Assembly: GCF_000426065.1 (NCBI RefSeq) | Contig: NZ_AUEQ01000013.1 | Span: forward strand, 1-64,000 | DNA length: 64,000 bases | Source: Mycobacterium sp. URHD0025 | GTDB taxonomy: Bacteria > Actinomycetota > Actinomycetes > Mycobacteriales > Mycobacteriaceae | Direction of reading: 5' to 3' | Shown here: piece by piece, positions 40,771 through 49,147 of the stretch | Layout of the letters: each line of letters starts with the position of its first letter | How positions within the stretch are numbered: the stretch's first letter is position 1 | The notes under the pieces: model-generated | Seen by the model: only the letters and a program-made list of their open reading frames with translations | The model's database searches: none | Told to the model about the DNA's origin: nothing | Made by a program: the position numbers and the translations under genes

Positions 40771-41560
40771 GGCCCATATCCTGCCTGACCAGCGTCGCGC
40801 GCTGTTCGGCGACTGTCCGATCGATCCGGTACACCCGCTCGACCAGAGGCAATGTCCGCAGCTGACGCTCCAGGTGCCATTGCAGATGCGCCGCGATCAG
40901 TCCACTGGCCTGGCTGCGATGCCCCGATGAGGAGGCTTCGGCGTACTCCCAGTCACCCTCGTGCAGCGCCGACATCAGCTCCAGTACGGGCTGCGGCGGG
41001 GTGCTGGATCCGCTGGGCCGACAGTGCACGCACACGCTGCCGCCCGCGGCGACGTGGAATGCCCGGTGCGGACCCGGCGTGGCGCAGCGGGCGCACTCGG
41101 TCAGCGCCGGCGCCCACCCGGCGATCGTCATCGCCCGCAACAGATAGGAATCGAGCACCAACTCGCGGGCCCGGCGGCCGTCGGCCACCGCACGCAAAGC
41201 GGCCACCGTGAGCCGGTGCAGGTCGGGCATCGGCGCGTGCTCCTCGCCGGCGAGCCGCTCGGCGGTCTCCAACATCGCACACGCGCTGGTGTAGCGGCCG
41301 TAGTCACTGACGATGTCGGCGGCGAACGCGTCGATGGCCTGCACCTGGGTGACGATGTCGAGGTTGCGTCCCGGATGCAGCTGCACGTCGATGTGGGCAA
41401 ACGGCTCCAGCCGTGCGCCGAACTTGCTGCGGGTACGCCGAACCCCCTTGGCCACCGCGCGTACCAAACCATGGTCGCGGGTGAGCAGGGTGACAATCCG
41501 GTCGGCCTCGCCGAGCTTGTGCTGGCGCAGCACCACCGCCCGGTCCCGGTACAGCCGCAT
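40706..41560 (-). CDS. recO: DNA repair protein RecO
   Basis: 284 residues. OB-fold N-terminus: YRDRAVVLRQHKLGEADRIV, TLLTRDHGLVRAVAKGVRRT; helical middle; zinc-binding CARCATPGPHRAFHVAAGGS followed by VCVHC near residues 165-190. ATG 41560 gives the expected length. Acts with RecR to load RecA on gaps. Its tail runs 65 bases into uppS, so the two are translated from one message. Downstream direction continues to uppS and the Nudix gene. Confidence 0.93.
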   Translation of the reverse strand: MRLYRDRAVVLRQHKLGEADRIVTLLTRDHGLVRAVAKGVRRTRSKFGARLEPFAHIDVQLHPGRNLDIVTQVQAIDAFAADIVSDYGRYTSACAMLETAERLAGEEHAPMPDLHRLTVAALRAVADGRRARELVLDSYLLRAMTIAGWAPALTECARCATPGPHRAFHVAAGGSVCVHCRPSGSSTPPQPVLELMSALHEGDWEYAEASSSGHRSQASGLIAAHLQWHLERQLRTLPLVERVYRIDRTVAEQRATLVRQDMGHGIDEGREAGQVDLPTAAPGA

Positions 41561-41623
41561 CGTGACAGTGTCGCACCATGGCGTGACAGGTTCCGTTATG
41601 CACCGCCGATATCCTCGAAAGTG

Positions 41624-43132
41624 ATGGCCAAATCCGCGACTTCCGACTCGACTTCTCGCCCTTCTCCGACCCTTTTCCCCACCCTGACCAATCAGCTTTA
41701 CCAACTTGCCAGCGGCGCAGTCACTTCTGACGAGCTGGTCCGTCAGTCCCTGCACGCCATCACCGCGAGCCAGTCCACCCTCAACGCATTCCGCGTGGTC
41801 CTCACCGAGCAGGCACTGGCCGACGCCGCGAAGGCCGACACGGCCCGCGCAGCCGGGAAGCAACTCCCGCTGCTGGGAATCCCGATCGCGGTCAAGGACG
41901 ATGTCGACATCGCCGGGGTGCCCACCCGGTTCGGAATCGACGGCGAGGTGCGCGTGGCCCCCGCCGACGCGGAGGTGGTGCGTCGCCTCCGGGCCGCCGG
42001 CGCGGTGATCGTCGGCAAAACCAACACCTGCGAGCTCGGGCAGTGGCCGTTCACCGGCGGGCCGGGCTTCGGGCACACCCGCAATCCGTGGTCGCGCAAG
42101 CACAGCCCGGGCGGTTCTTCGGGCGGCAGCGCCGCGGCCGTGGCCGCGGGCCTGGTGACCGCGGCCATCGGATCCGACGGCGCGGGCAGTGTCCGCATCC
42201 CCGCGGCGTGGACGCACCTGGTCGGCATCAAGCCGCAGCGCGGACGCATCTCCACGTGGCCGCTGCCCGAGGCGTTCAACGGCATCACGGTCAACGGGGT
42301 GCTGGCTCGCACCGTCACCGATGCGGCCCTGGTGCTCGACGCCGCATCCGGGAACGCCGAAGGCGATCTGCACAAGCCGGCCCCGATCCAAGCCGCCGAA
42401 TATGTCGGCCGCGCCCCGGGACCGTTGCGGGTGGCAATGTCGACGAAGTTCCCGTTCACCGGCTTCCCGGCCAAATTGCATCCCGAGATCCGCGACGCAC
42501 TGCAGACCGTCGCCGATCAGCTCGGGCATCTGGGCCACACGGTGGTGGCCAAGGACCCCAACTACAGCCTGCGGATGTCGTGGGACTTCCTGGCCCGCTC
42601 GACCGCGGGCCTGCTGGACTGGGCCGATCGGCTCGGCGATGTGCCCTTCGACGACCGGACCGTGGCCAACATGCGAATCGGCCGGCTGCTGTCACAGGAT
42701 GTGCTCCGCAAGGCCCGTGCGCACGAGGCGGCCGTACAACGCCGCATGTCCTGGATTTTCAATCTCGTCGACGTCATCGTCGCCCCGACCACGGCCCAAC
42801 CTCCGCCGCTCACACACGAATTCGATCGGCGCGGGTGGTCGGCCACCGAACGCAGCTCGATCGCCGCGTGCCCGGTGACGTGGCCGTGGAACCTGCTGGG
42901 GTGGCCGGCGATCAATGTGCCCGCGGGCTTCACCGCCGACGGGCTGCCGATCGGCGTCCAGTTGCTGGGGCCGGCCGACAGTGAGCCGCTGCTGATCTCG
43001 CTGGCCGCCGAGTTGGAGGCGATCACCGGTTGGGCCGCCAAACAGCCCGAGGTGTGGTGGACCGCCCCGTCGCAGACCGACGCGTCACAGGCGGCCGCGG
43101 CGATCAACGCGCTCGACCGGCAGGCAGGTTAG
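41624..43132 (+). CDS. amiA2: amidase, amidase-signature family (AmiA2-like)
   Basis: 502 residues. Ser-cisSer-Lys triad region is intact: IPIAVKDDVDIAGVPT (Lys), HSPGGSSGGSAAAVAAGLVT (both Ser) and DGAGSVRIPAAWTHLVGIKP. ATG 41624 is adjacent to a GTG (41621) that could also serve. C-terminal part reads TWPWNLLGWPAINVPAGF. Hydrolyses an aliphatic or aryl amide to acid and ammonia; substrate unknown. Divergent from recO (63 bases) and convergent with era (4-base overlap). Position matches the M. tuberculosis amiA2 gene from memory. Confidence 0.88.
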   Translation: MAKSATSDSTSRPSPTLFPTLTNQLYQLASGAVTSDELVRQSLHAITASQSTLNAFRVVLTEQALADAAKADTARAAGKQLPLLGIPIAVKDDVDIAGVPTRFGIDGEVRVAPADAEVVRRLRAAGAVIVGKTNTCELGQWPFTGGPGFGHTRNPWSRKHSPGGSSGGSAAAVAAGLVTAAIGSDGAGSVRIPAAWTHLVGIKPQRGRISTWPLPEAFNGITVNGVLARTVTDAALVLDAASGNAEGDLHKPAPIQAAEYVGRAPGPLRVAMSTKFPFTGFPAKLHPEIRDALQTVADQLGHLGHTVVAKDPNYSLRMSWDFLARSTAGLLDWADRLGDVPFDDRTVANMRIGRLLSQDVLRKARAHEAAVQRRMSWIFNLVDVIVAPTTAQPPPLTHEFDRRGWSATERSSIAACPVTWPWNLLGWPAINVPAGFTADGLPIGVQLLGPADSEPLLISLAAELEAITGWAAKQPEVWWTAPSQTDASQAAAAINALDRQAG

Positions 43133-44028
43133 AAGCCCAGCCGGCCCAACTGCTTGGGGTCACGCTGCCAGTTCTTGGCGATCTTGACTCGCAGGTCGAG
43201 ATAGACCTTTGTGCCGAGCAGCTTTTCGATCTGGGTGCGGGCCGCGGTGCCGACCTCGCGTAGCCGTGCGCCGCCCTTGCCGATCACGATGCCCTTCTGG
43301 CTGTCCCGCTCGACATAGAGAATGGCGTGCACGTCGATGAGGTCGTCGCGGCCCGGCCTTTCCTCGACCTCTTCGATGACAACAGCCAGCGAGTGCGGCA
43401 ACTCGTCGCGCACGCCTTCCAGGGCGGCCTCGCGGATGAGCTCCGCCATCAACACTTCCTCGGGCTCATCGGTGAGCTCGCCGTCCGGGTAATACGCCGG
43501 CCCCTCAGGCAGTTTCGAGACGAGGACATTGGTGAGCACGTCAAGTTGCTCGTTCGCGGTGGCGGACACCGGCACGATCTCGGCGTCGGGGCCGAGGAGT
43601 TCGCTGACGGCCATCAATTGCTCGGCGACCCTGTCCTTGGGCACCTTGTCGATCTTGGTGACGACGGCGATCAGCGTGGTTCGGGGCGCCACCGCGCGGA
43701 TCTGCTGATGGATCCAGCGATCACCGGGACCGATGCGCTCATCGGCGGGGATGCACAGACCGATCACGTCCACCTCGGAATAGGTGTCCTTGACCAGGTC
43801 GTTGAGCCGCTGCCCGAGCAGGGTGCGGGGGCGGTGCAGGCCGGGTGTGTCGACGAGGATGATCTGAAAGTCCTCGCGGTGCACGATGCCGCGGATGGTG
43901 TGCCGCGTGGTCTGCGGGCGATTCGAGGTGATCGCCACCTTCTGGCCCACCAGAGCGTTGGTCAGCGTCGACTTGCCGGTGTTGGGCCTGCCGACGAAAC
44001 ATACGAAGCCGGAACGGAATTCAGTCAT
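43129..44028 (-). CDS. era: GTPase Era
   Basis: 299 residues. GTPase motifs: GRPNTGKSTLTNALVGQKVA (G1), TRHTIRG (G2 region), VDTPGLHRPR (G3), VVTKIDKVP (G4) and VSATANE (G5). C-terminal KH domain: KGIVIGKGGARLREVGTAAR. ATG 44028 has GAGGAG 6 bases upstream. Era binds 16S rRNA near its 3' end during 30S assembly. Overlaps the convergent amidase stop by 4 bases; the minus-strand cluster with ybeY is one of ribosome maturation. Confidence 0.95.
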   Translation of the reverse strand: MTEFRSGFVCFVGRPNTGKSTLTNALVGQKVAITSNRPQTTRHTIRGIVHREDFQIILVDTPGLHRPRTLLGQRLNDLVKDTYSEVDVIGLCIPADERIGPGDRWIHQQIRAVAPRTTLIAVVTKIDKVPKDRVAEQLMAVSELLGPDAEIVPVSATANEQLDVLTNVLVSKLPEGPAYYPDGELTDEPEEVLMAELIREAALEGVRDELPHSLAVVIEEVEERPGRDDLIDVHAILYVERDSQKGIVIGKGGARLREVGTAARTQIEKLLGTKVYLDLRVKIAKNWQRDPKQLGRLGF

Positions 44029-44098
44029 CAGTTCTCCTCGAGCGTGCATACAGATCGCGAAATCCGCTGAATCGACGATCTCAGCGCACACTCGACGG

Positions 44099-44416
44099 TC
44101 ATGACGGGTTTCCTGCCCGGTCGGTAACGATCACCGCGGCGTCGGCGGACAATTCCCGCACCGCGGCGACACCTGCGTCGTCGGCGGCGCCGCCGACCAG
44201 CACCGCGGCCTCAAGCCCGGTGGCACCGCTGGACACCGCGGCAGCCACCGCCGCCTGCAGCGCGGTCAGCTGCAGCGCCGCCAGCGTCACCGGCGCTCCG
44301 GCATAGGTGCGTCCGTCCTGATCTCGCACCGCCGCACCCGACGATGCCTCGGCGCGGCCCATCGCACCCCGCGCCAGCACCACGAGCTTGTTGTCTTCCG
44401 CGTCGAGTTCAGTCAT
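44099..44416 (-). CDS. cytidine-deaminase-like small protein
   Basis: 105 residues. ATG 44416 lies inside the end of the upstream CNNM/CBS gene (8-base overlap). Sequence: KLVVLARGAMGRAEASSGAA, VRDQDGRTYAGAPVTLAALQ, a helix TALQAAVAAAVSSGATGLEA and AAVIVTDRAGNPS. It recalls the cytidine-deaminase fold but lacks the zinc HAE/PCxxC motifs, so it is probably not active as a deaminase. Corresponds by position to Rv2365c, from memory. Role unknown. Confidence 0.75.
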   Translation of the reverse strand: MTELDAEDNKLVVLARGAMGRAEASSGAAVRDQDGRTYAGAPVTLAALQLTALQAAVAAAVSSGATGLEAAVLVGGAADDAGVAAVRELSADAAVIVTDRAGNPS

Positions 44417-45710
44417 CGGTTTCTCGGGTCTCCTGTTTCTCGGATTCAGCTGGGCCCACCAGAACTGTGCCGACCCGCACCCGTCCACGGTGGTCGGATC
44501 CTCCCTCGGCGCGCAGCCTCAGGCCGTCCCACATGACCTCGGCGCCGGGCAGCGGCACCCGGCCCAATTCGAATGCCACCAGGCCGCCGACAGTGTCCAC
44601 GTCGAGATCCTCATCGAACTCCATTTCGTAGAGTTCGCAGAGATCTTCGATCGGCAACCGCGCCGAAACCCGGTACTGCCGATCGCCGAGATCTTCGACC
44701 GGGGCCACCTCATCGGTGTCGTACTCGTCGGCGATCTCGCCGACGATCTCCTCAAGCACGTCCTCGATGGTGACCAGTCCGGCGATCGCGCCGTATTCGT
44801 CGACGAGCAGTGCCATGTGATTGCGGTCGCGCTGCATCTCGTTGAGCAGTTCGTCGAGCGGCTTGGAGTCCGGGACGAACACCGCCGGGCGCATCACCTG
44901 CGCCACGTTGGTGTCGCGGCCACCGTTGGTCGAGTAATAGGTCTGCTGGACAAGATCTTTCAGGTAGACCACGCCGACGACGTCATCAACGTTCTCGCCG
45001 ATCACCGGGATGCGCGAATGTCCGCTGCGGACCGCCAGTGACGTCGCTTGACCTGCTGATTTATCGCTTTCGATCCACACCATCTCGGTGCGCGGCACCA
45101 TGACTTCACGGGCCGGGGTGTCGCCGAGTTCGAAAACGGACTGGATCATCCGGCGTTCCTCGTCAGCCACGACACCGCGCTGCTGGGCCAGGTCGACCAC
45201 CTCACGCAACTCGATCTCGGAGGAGAACGGGCCGTTGCGGAAGCCGCGCCCGGGAGTCAGTGCGTTACCGATCAGCACCAGTAGCCGGCTGATCGGCGTG
45301 AGCAAGACTGAAATGGCCTGCAGCGGCAATGCGGCGATCAGCGCAATGGAGTAGGCGTTCTGCCTGCCGACCGTGCGCGGGCCGACGCCGATGGCCACGA
45401 AGCTCGTCACCACCATGATCGCGGCCGAGGCCACCAAACCCCAGCTGACACCGAGATGCCCGTCCAAGAAGGACACCAGGAGCACGGTGGCGGAGATCTC
45501 GCACGTGATCCGCAGCAGCACAACAAGATTGATGTAGCGTGGGCGTTCTTCGACGACCCGGCCGAGCCGGGCGGCGCCCGGGCGTTCGTCGCGGACGAGT
45601 TCCTCGATCCGCGCGATCGAGACGGTGGACAGCGCCGCGTCAATGGCGGCGAACAACCCACCGAACCCGACCAGCACCACGGCGCCGAACAGTGGGAGCA
45701 AGCCGGTCAC
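44409..45710 (-). CDS. CNNM/CBS-domain membrane protein (hemolysin-C/CorC-like)
   Basis: 433 residues. N-terminal CNNM domain with four spans (LLPLFGAVVLVGFGGLFAAI, HLGVSWGLVASAAIMVVTSF), then two CBS domains around PRTEMVWIESDKSAGQATSL, RIPVIGENVDDVVGVVYLKD and DEYGAIAGLVTIEDVLEEIV, and a C-terminal CorC_HlyC domain (VDTVGGLVAFELGRVPLPGA). Probably a Mg/Co transport-related protein; haemolysin names in databases are historical. ATG overlaps the ybeY stop by 4 bases, part of phoH-ybeY-CNNM-deaminase-like operon. Confidence 0.9.
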   Translation of the reverse strand: MTGLLPLFGAVVLVGFGGLFAAIDAALSTVSIARIEELVRDERPGAARLGRVVEERPRYINLVVLLRITCEISATVLLVSFLDGHLGVSWGLVASAAIMVVTSFVAIGVGPRTVGRQNAYSIALIAALPLQAISVLLTPISRLLVLIGNALTPGRGFRNGPFSSEIELREVVDLAQQRGVVADEERRMIQSVFELGDTPAREVMVPRTEMVWIESDKSAGQATSLAVRSGHSRIPVIGENVDDVVGVVYLKDLVQQTYYSTNGGRDTNVAQVMRPAVFVPDSKPLDELLNEMQRDRNHMALLVDEYGAIAGLVTIEDVLEEIVGEIADEYDTDEVAPVEDLGDRQYRVSARLPIEDLCELYEMEFDEDLDVDTVGGLVAFELGRVPLPGAEVMWDGLRLRAEGGSDHRGRVRVGTVLVGPAESEKQETRETDD

Positions 45711-46243
45711 GGTTGATCGAAGTATCGGGACTTGTCCAGCAGCCGCTGGTCTTTCTCGCTCTGCCGGTCGGCGTGATACGACTCGACCTGATCAGCCACC
45801 CACTCTTCGAGAAGCTGGCGCTGCAACGCGAACATCTCTTTTTCCTCGTCCGGCTCGGCATGGTCATAGCCGAGCAGGTGTAACACTCCGTGCACGGTCA
45901 GTAGGGCCAACTCCTGACCGAGCGAGTGCCCGGCCTTGACGGCCTGCTGTTCGGCGAATTCGGGGCACAACACGATGTCGCCGAGCATGGACGGCCCCGG
46001 CTCAGGTGAGTCCGGCCGGCCACCGGGCTCCAATTCGTCCATCGGGAAACTCATCACATCGGTGGGCCCGGGCAGGTCCATCCACCGCATGTGAAGGTCG
46101 GCCATGGCGGCGCTGTCGACCAGCACCATGGACAGTTCAGCCGCCGGGTTCACGTCCATCTTGGCGATGACGAAACGCGCGACGCTGATCAGTTCATCCT
46201 CGGAGACGTCGATGCCCGACTCGTTGGATACCTCGACGCTCAT
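45707..46243 (-). CDS. ybeY: endoribonuclease YbeY
   Basis: 178 residues. Zinc site HGVLHLLGYDH with downstream Glu-rich AEPDEEKEMFALQRQLLEEW matches the HxxHLxGYDH motif. N-terminal MSVEVSNESGIDVSEDELIS and DLPGPTDVMSFPMDELEPGG are family-typical. ATG overlaps the phoH stop. YbeY trims 16S rRNA 3' end and takes part in ribosome quality control. Within an operon after phoH. Confidence 0.94.
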   Translation of the reverse strand: MSVEVSNESGIDVSEDELISVARFVIAKMDVNPAAELSMVLVDSAAMADLHMRWMDLPGPTDVMSFPMDELEPGGRPDSPEPGPSMLGDIVLCPEFAEQQAVKAGHSLGQELALLTVHGVLHLLGYDHAEPDEEKEMFALQRQLLEEWVADQVESYHADRQSEKDQRLLDKSRYFDQP

Positions 46244-47289
46244 GATCGACGGGGCCGTCCGTTCGACGACCGGCGTTGGGAACGGTTGAGCAATGCCGGC
46301 TCCTCATGTCGGGCGTAGGCGTCGACGATCTCGGACACCAGGCGGTGGCGTACCACGTCGGCACTGGTGAGTTCAGCGAAGTGGATGTCGTCGATGCCGT
46401 CGAGGATGTTCATCGCCGCCCGCAGACCCGAGATGTTGCCGCCGGGCAGATCCACCTGCGTAATGTCGCCGGTGACAACGACTTTGGAACCGAACCCAAG
46501 TCGAGTCAGGAACATCTTCATCTGCTCGGCGGTGGTGTTCTGCGCCTCGTCGAGGATGATGAAGGCATCATTTAACGTCCTTCCACGCATGTATGCGAGC
46601 GGCGCGACCTCGATTACCCCGGCACTCATCAGCTTTGGGATCAGCTCGGGGTCCATCATGTCGTGCAGGGCGTCATAGAGCGGGCGAAGATACGGATCGA
46701 TCTTCTCGCTCAACGTGCCGGGCAGGAAGCCGAGGCGTTCACCGGCCTCCACCGCGGGGCGCGTCAGGATGATCCGGTTGACCTGCTTGGTCTGCAGCGC
46801 GCTGACTGCTTTGGCCATCGCCAGGTACGTCTTGCCGGTACCCGCCGGGCCGATGCCGAACACGATGGTGTGCGCATCGATGGCGTCGACGTAGCGCTTC
46901 TGGTTGAGCGTCTTGGGCCGGATGGTCTTGCCGCGGCGGCTCAGGATGTCGAGCGTCAGCACCTCTGCCGGGGACTCGTCCTCGGTGCCGGTCAGAATGG
47001 CCACGCTGTGGCGGACCGCCTCCGGACTCACCACCTGGCCGCTGGAGGCGACGGCGATCAGCTCGGCGACCACACGTTCGGCCAGCGCAACGTCGGCCGG
47101 CTCGCCGGTAAAGGTGATCTCGTTGCCCCGGGCATGAATGTCGGCGGTCAGAAGTGTTTCGAGGGCCCGCAGATTTTCATCGGCGGAGCCGAGCAGGCCC
47201 ACGATGATGTCGGGCGGAACGGTGATGCTGCTGCGGACGGATTCCGATGCGGTGGCCGACGAGTCAGCGGTCGTGTCGCGGGGCGTCAC
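46240..47289 (-). CDS. phoH: PhoH-family ATPase
   Basis: 349 residues. KH-like N-terminal half, then Walker A FGIGPAGTGKTYLAMAKAVS and Walker B AFIILDEAQNTTAEQMKMFL, followed by GFGSKVVVTGDITQVDLPGG. GTG start at 47289 aligns with the M. tuberculosis N-terminus from memory (MTSRETR-like). First gene of the phoH-ybeY-CNNM cluster. A nearby small open frame overlaps its start codon (see separate feature). PhoH is an ATPase with suspected RNA helicase activity related to ribosome or RNA metabolism. Confidence 0.93.
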   Translation of the reverse strand: MTPRDTTADSSATASESVRSSITVPPDIIVGLLGSADENLRALETLLTADIHARGNEITFTGEPADVALAERVVAELIAVASSGQVVSPEAVRHSVAILTGTEDESPAEVLTLDILSRRGKTIRPKTLNQKRYVDAIDAHTIVFGIGPAGTGKTYLAMAKAVSALQTKQVNRIILTRPAVEAGERLGFLPGTLSEKIDPYLRPLYDALHDMMDPELIPKLMSAGVIEVAPLAYMRGRTLNDAFIILDEAQNTTAEQMKMFLTRLGFGSKVVVTGDITQVDLPGGNISGLRAAMNILDGIDDIHFAELTSADVVRHRLVSEIVDAYARHEEPALLNRSQRRSSNGRPRRS

Positions 47290-47321
47290 GTGGAGTTTTT
47301 GCCTGCTTTCCGTGTTTTCAT
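47286..47321 (-). other. possible 11-codon leader frame overlapping the phoH start
   Basis: Within the 286-base gap upstream of phoH, an ATG at 47321 opens MKTRKAGKNST and stops at a TGA that shares bases with the phoH GTG (GTGA). Such an overlap is what translational coupling would use. There is no good ribosome site in front of the ATG, so it may be chance. The rest of the gap (47322-47575) shows no supported gene; it must hold the phoH promoter. Confidence 0.3.
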
Positions 47322-47575
47322 GACGGCTGGCTGCCGTCGTACTGTCGCCAGTTTACCGCTGGTCAATGACACGCCCCAATGATTAGGCGGGCGGCCTGCG
47401 GCCACCCCTTCATTGCCCGCCGGCGACGCCGCCGAGCCGCCTGAACGCACAGGTCAGCGCAGGGAGACACTGTGACGAGTGTGTAGCCTGCTGCGACGTC
47501 GCCGCCGTCTCAGCGCAAAAGCCTGCACATTCGCCACAGTGCGCCGAAATGAGGTGGTCGGCCGCCGGCTCCGAT

Positions 47576-48343
47576 CTAACCAGCGAACGCGTCCACCGCG
47601 GCCTGCACCGCATCGTCGTCCGGGTCGGCATACGCTTTTCGTGACCGGCTTTCGTAGTAGAGCAACTGGCCACAGCGCTCGGCGGTACCGGGGACAGTTC
47701 CCCCGCTCGTGATCACGTTGCCGGTCTTGGCCTCGCGGAAGGTGATTTCGTATTCGACGGAGTAGTAGTCGACGGTAACTGGATTCCCGTCATCGTCGTC
47801 GACGCACGAAAGGGATTTCACCTCGCTGCCCTTCTTTCGCTCCAGGCAGGCAACCACATTGATCTTGGTGGGGTCGCCGGATTTAGCCCATTTGTTGCCG
47901 GACACCGAAAACCACATTTCGTCTACGAGCCCAAGGCCCTTGAAGAATGCCGCGACGTTGTACGGCTTGCCATACTCGGCCGCATTGGTGATGCGATCGT
48001 TGTCGCACGCATCCGAGAAGTCATGTGCCGACTGTGCGACTCGATCTTGACCCTCTTCACTCACCTTGTAGATCTCGTAACCCATGAATCCGACAAACGA
48101 GATGCCTAGAACAGCGATGACGGCGACGATCGCAATACCGAGCCCCGACTTCTTCGGCCGTATAGGCGGTCGTGCCGGGGACCAGTACGGCGGCTGCCCG
48201 TACGGGGGTTGCGGCGGCGGCCAATGCGGGGGCTGCTGCCCGTAAGGCGGCTGGCCGTAAGGCGGCTGTTGGCCAAACGGCGGCTGCTGCCCGTAAGGCG
48301 GCCGGCCGTACGGCGGTGGTGGGCCTTGCGGCGGAAAACTCAC
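47576..48343 (-). CDS. proline-rich membrane protein
   Basis: 255 residues. The first 60 are a PPYGQQPP-type repeat (PPYGRPPYGQQPPFGQQPPY), cytoplasmic, then a single span (GLGIAIVAVIAVLGISFVGF), and an extracellular domain of about 160 residues with four cysteines (SDACDNDRI, VVACLERK, LSCVDDDD, ERCGQLL). The domain has no recognised name. Proline-rich N-tails of this kind are common in mycobacterial membrane anchored proteins. ATG 48343. Lies between phoH and rsmE; not obviously in either operon. Probably exposed in the periplasm. Confidence 0.75.
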   Translation of the reverse strand: MSFPPQGPPPPYGRPPYGQQPPFGQQPPYGQPPYGQQPPHWPPPQPPYGQPPYWSPARPPIRPKKSGLGIAIVAVIAVLGISFVGFMGYEIYKVSEEGQDRVAQSAHDFSDACDNDRITNAAEYGKPYNVAAFFKGLGLVDEMWFSVSGNKWAKSGDPTKINVVACLERKKGSEVKSLSCVDDDDGNPVTVDYYSVEYEITFREAKTGNVITSGGTVPGTAERCGQLLYYESRSRKAYADPDDDAVQAAVDAFAG

Positions 48344-48381
48344 AACTGGAGCGTAATGCCTGGCCAGGCCCTCGGTTGGCG

Positions 48382-49131
48382 CTAAATGTCCCAGCGCGTA
48401 GTCAGTGCACCGATGGCCCCGAGCGCCACGGCTGCCGCCGTGGATGTCCGCAGCACGGTCGGGCCCAACCGGACTGCCTTCGCGCCGGCCCCGGTCAGCG
48501 CGGCGATCTCCTCATCGGCGATGCCGCCTTCCGGCCCGACGATGAGTATCAGCGAATCCGCTTGGGCCAGAGGCAGTTCGGCAAAGGGCTCGGTGGCCGA
48601 CTCGTGCAACGCCAGCACCACCGCTCCCCCGGCCACAGCGTCGGCGACGCGCTGGGTCAACGCAGACGTGGAGACGACACCGTCGACGGTGGGCACATAT
48701 GCGCGCCGCGACTGGCGGGCCGCCGAGCGAGCCACTGCTTCCCAGCGCCGCAGGCCCTTGTCCACCTTCGGGCCGTCCCAGCGCGCCACGCACCGAGTCG
48801 CCTGCCAGGCGACGAAGCCATCCGCGCCGGCCTCGGTCGCCAGCTCGACGGCCAGCTCCGATCGATCGGATTTGGGTAGCGCCTGCACCACGGTGACCGT
48901 CGGGCGCGCCGCCGCGATGGCGACCCGCTCGGTCACCCGCGCCGACAGCCGGCCCTTGGCGGTCTCCTCGACGACACAATGCGCCAACGTGCCTGCGCCG
49001 TCGCTCAGGTCGATCTGTTCGCCGACGCGGATGCGACGCACGTTGGACGCGTGGAAGCCCTCGTCGCCGTCGACGACGGCCAACTCGCCTGCGCCCGGCA
49101 GCGCGTCGACGTAGAAAAGCGCTGCACTCAC
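48382..49131 (-). CDS. rsmE: 16S rRNA (uracil1498-N3)-methyltransferase RsmE
   Basis: 249 residues. PUA-like N-terminus (VVDGDEGFHASNVRRIRVGE), SPOUT C-terminus with SAM-binding knot: SLILIVGPEGGIADEEIAAL and LRTSTAAAVALGAIGAL. Earlier signature VQALPKSDRSELAVELATEA. GTG at 49131 is used (VSAALFYVDALPGAG), leaving a 16-base gap to dnaJ2. Methylates U1498 of 16S rRNA. Co-transcribed after dnaJ2 and hrcA. Confidence 0.92.
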   Translation of the reverse strand: MSAALFYVDALPGAGELAVVDGDEGFHASNVRRIRVGEQIDLSDGAGTLAHCVVEETAKGRLSARVTERVAIAAARPTVTVVQALPKSDRSELAVELATEAGADGFVAWQATRCVARWDGPKVDKGLRRWEAVARSAARQSRRAYVPTVDGVVSTSALTQRVADAVAGGAVVLALHESATEPFAELPLAQADSLILIVGPEGGIADEEIAALTGAGAKAVRLGPTVLRTSTAAAVALGAIGALTTRWDI

Positions 49132-49147
49132 GCCAGTCAGCTCCGTG

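Noticed and set aside
40961..41623. N-terminal extension of the amidase
   Set aside because: The open frame upstream covers the recO gene on the other strand and has no amidase similarity; ATG 41624 fits the family start.
47410..47673. Cys-containing small gene upstream of phoH on the minus strand
   Set aside because: It overlaps the end of the proline-rich membrane protein in another frame and has no ribosome site or recognisable domain.
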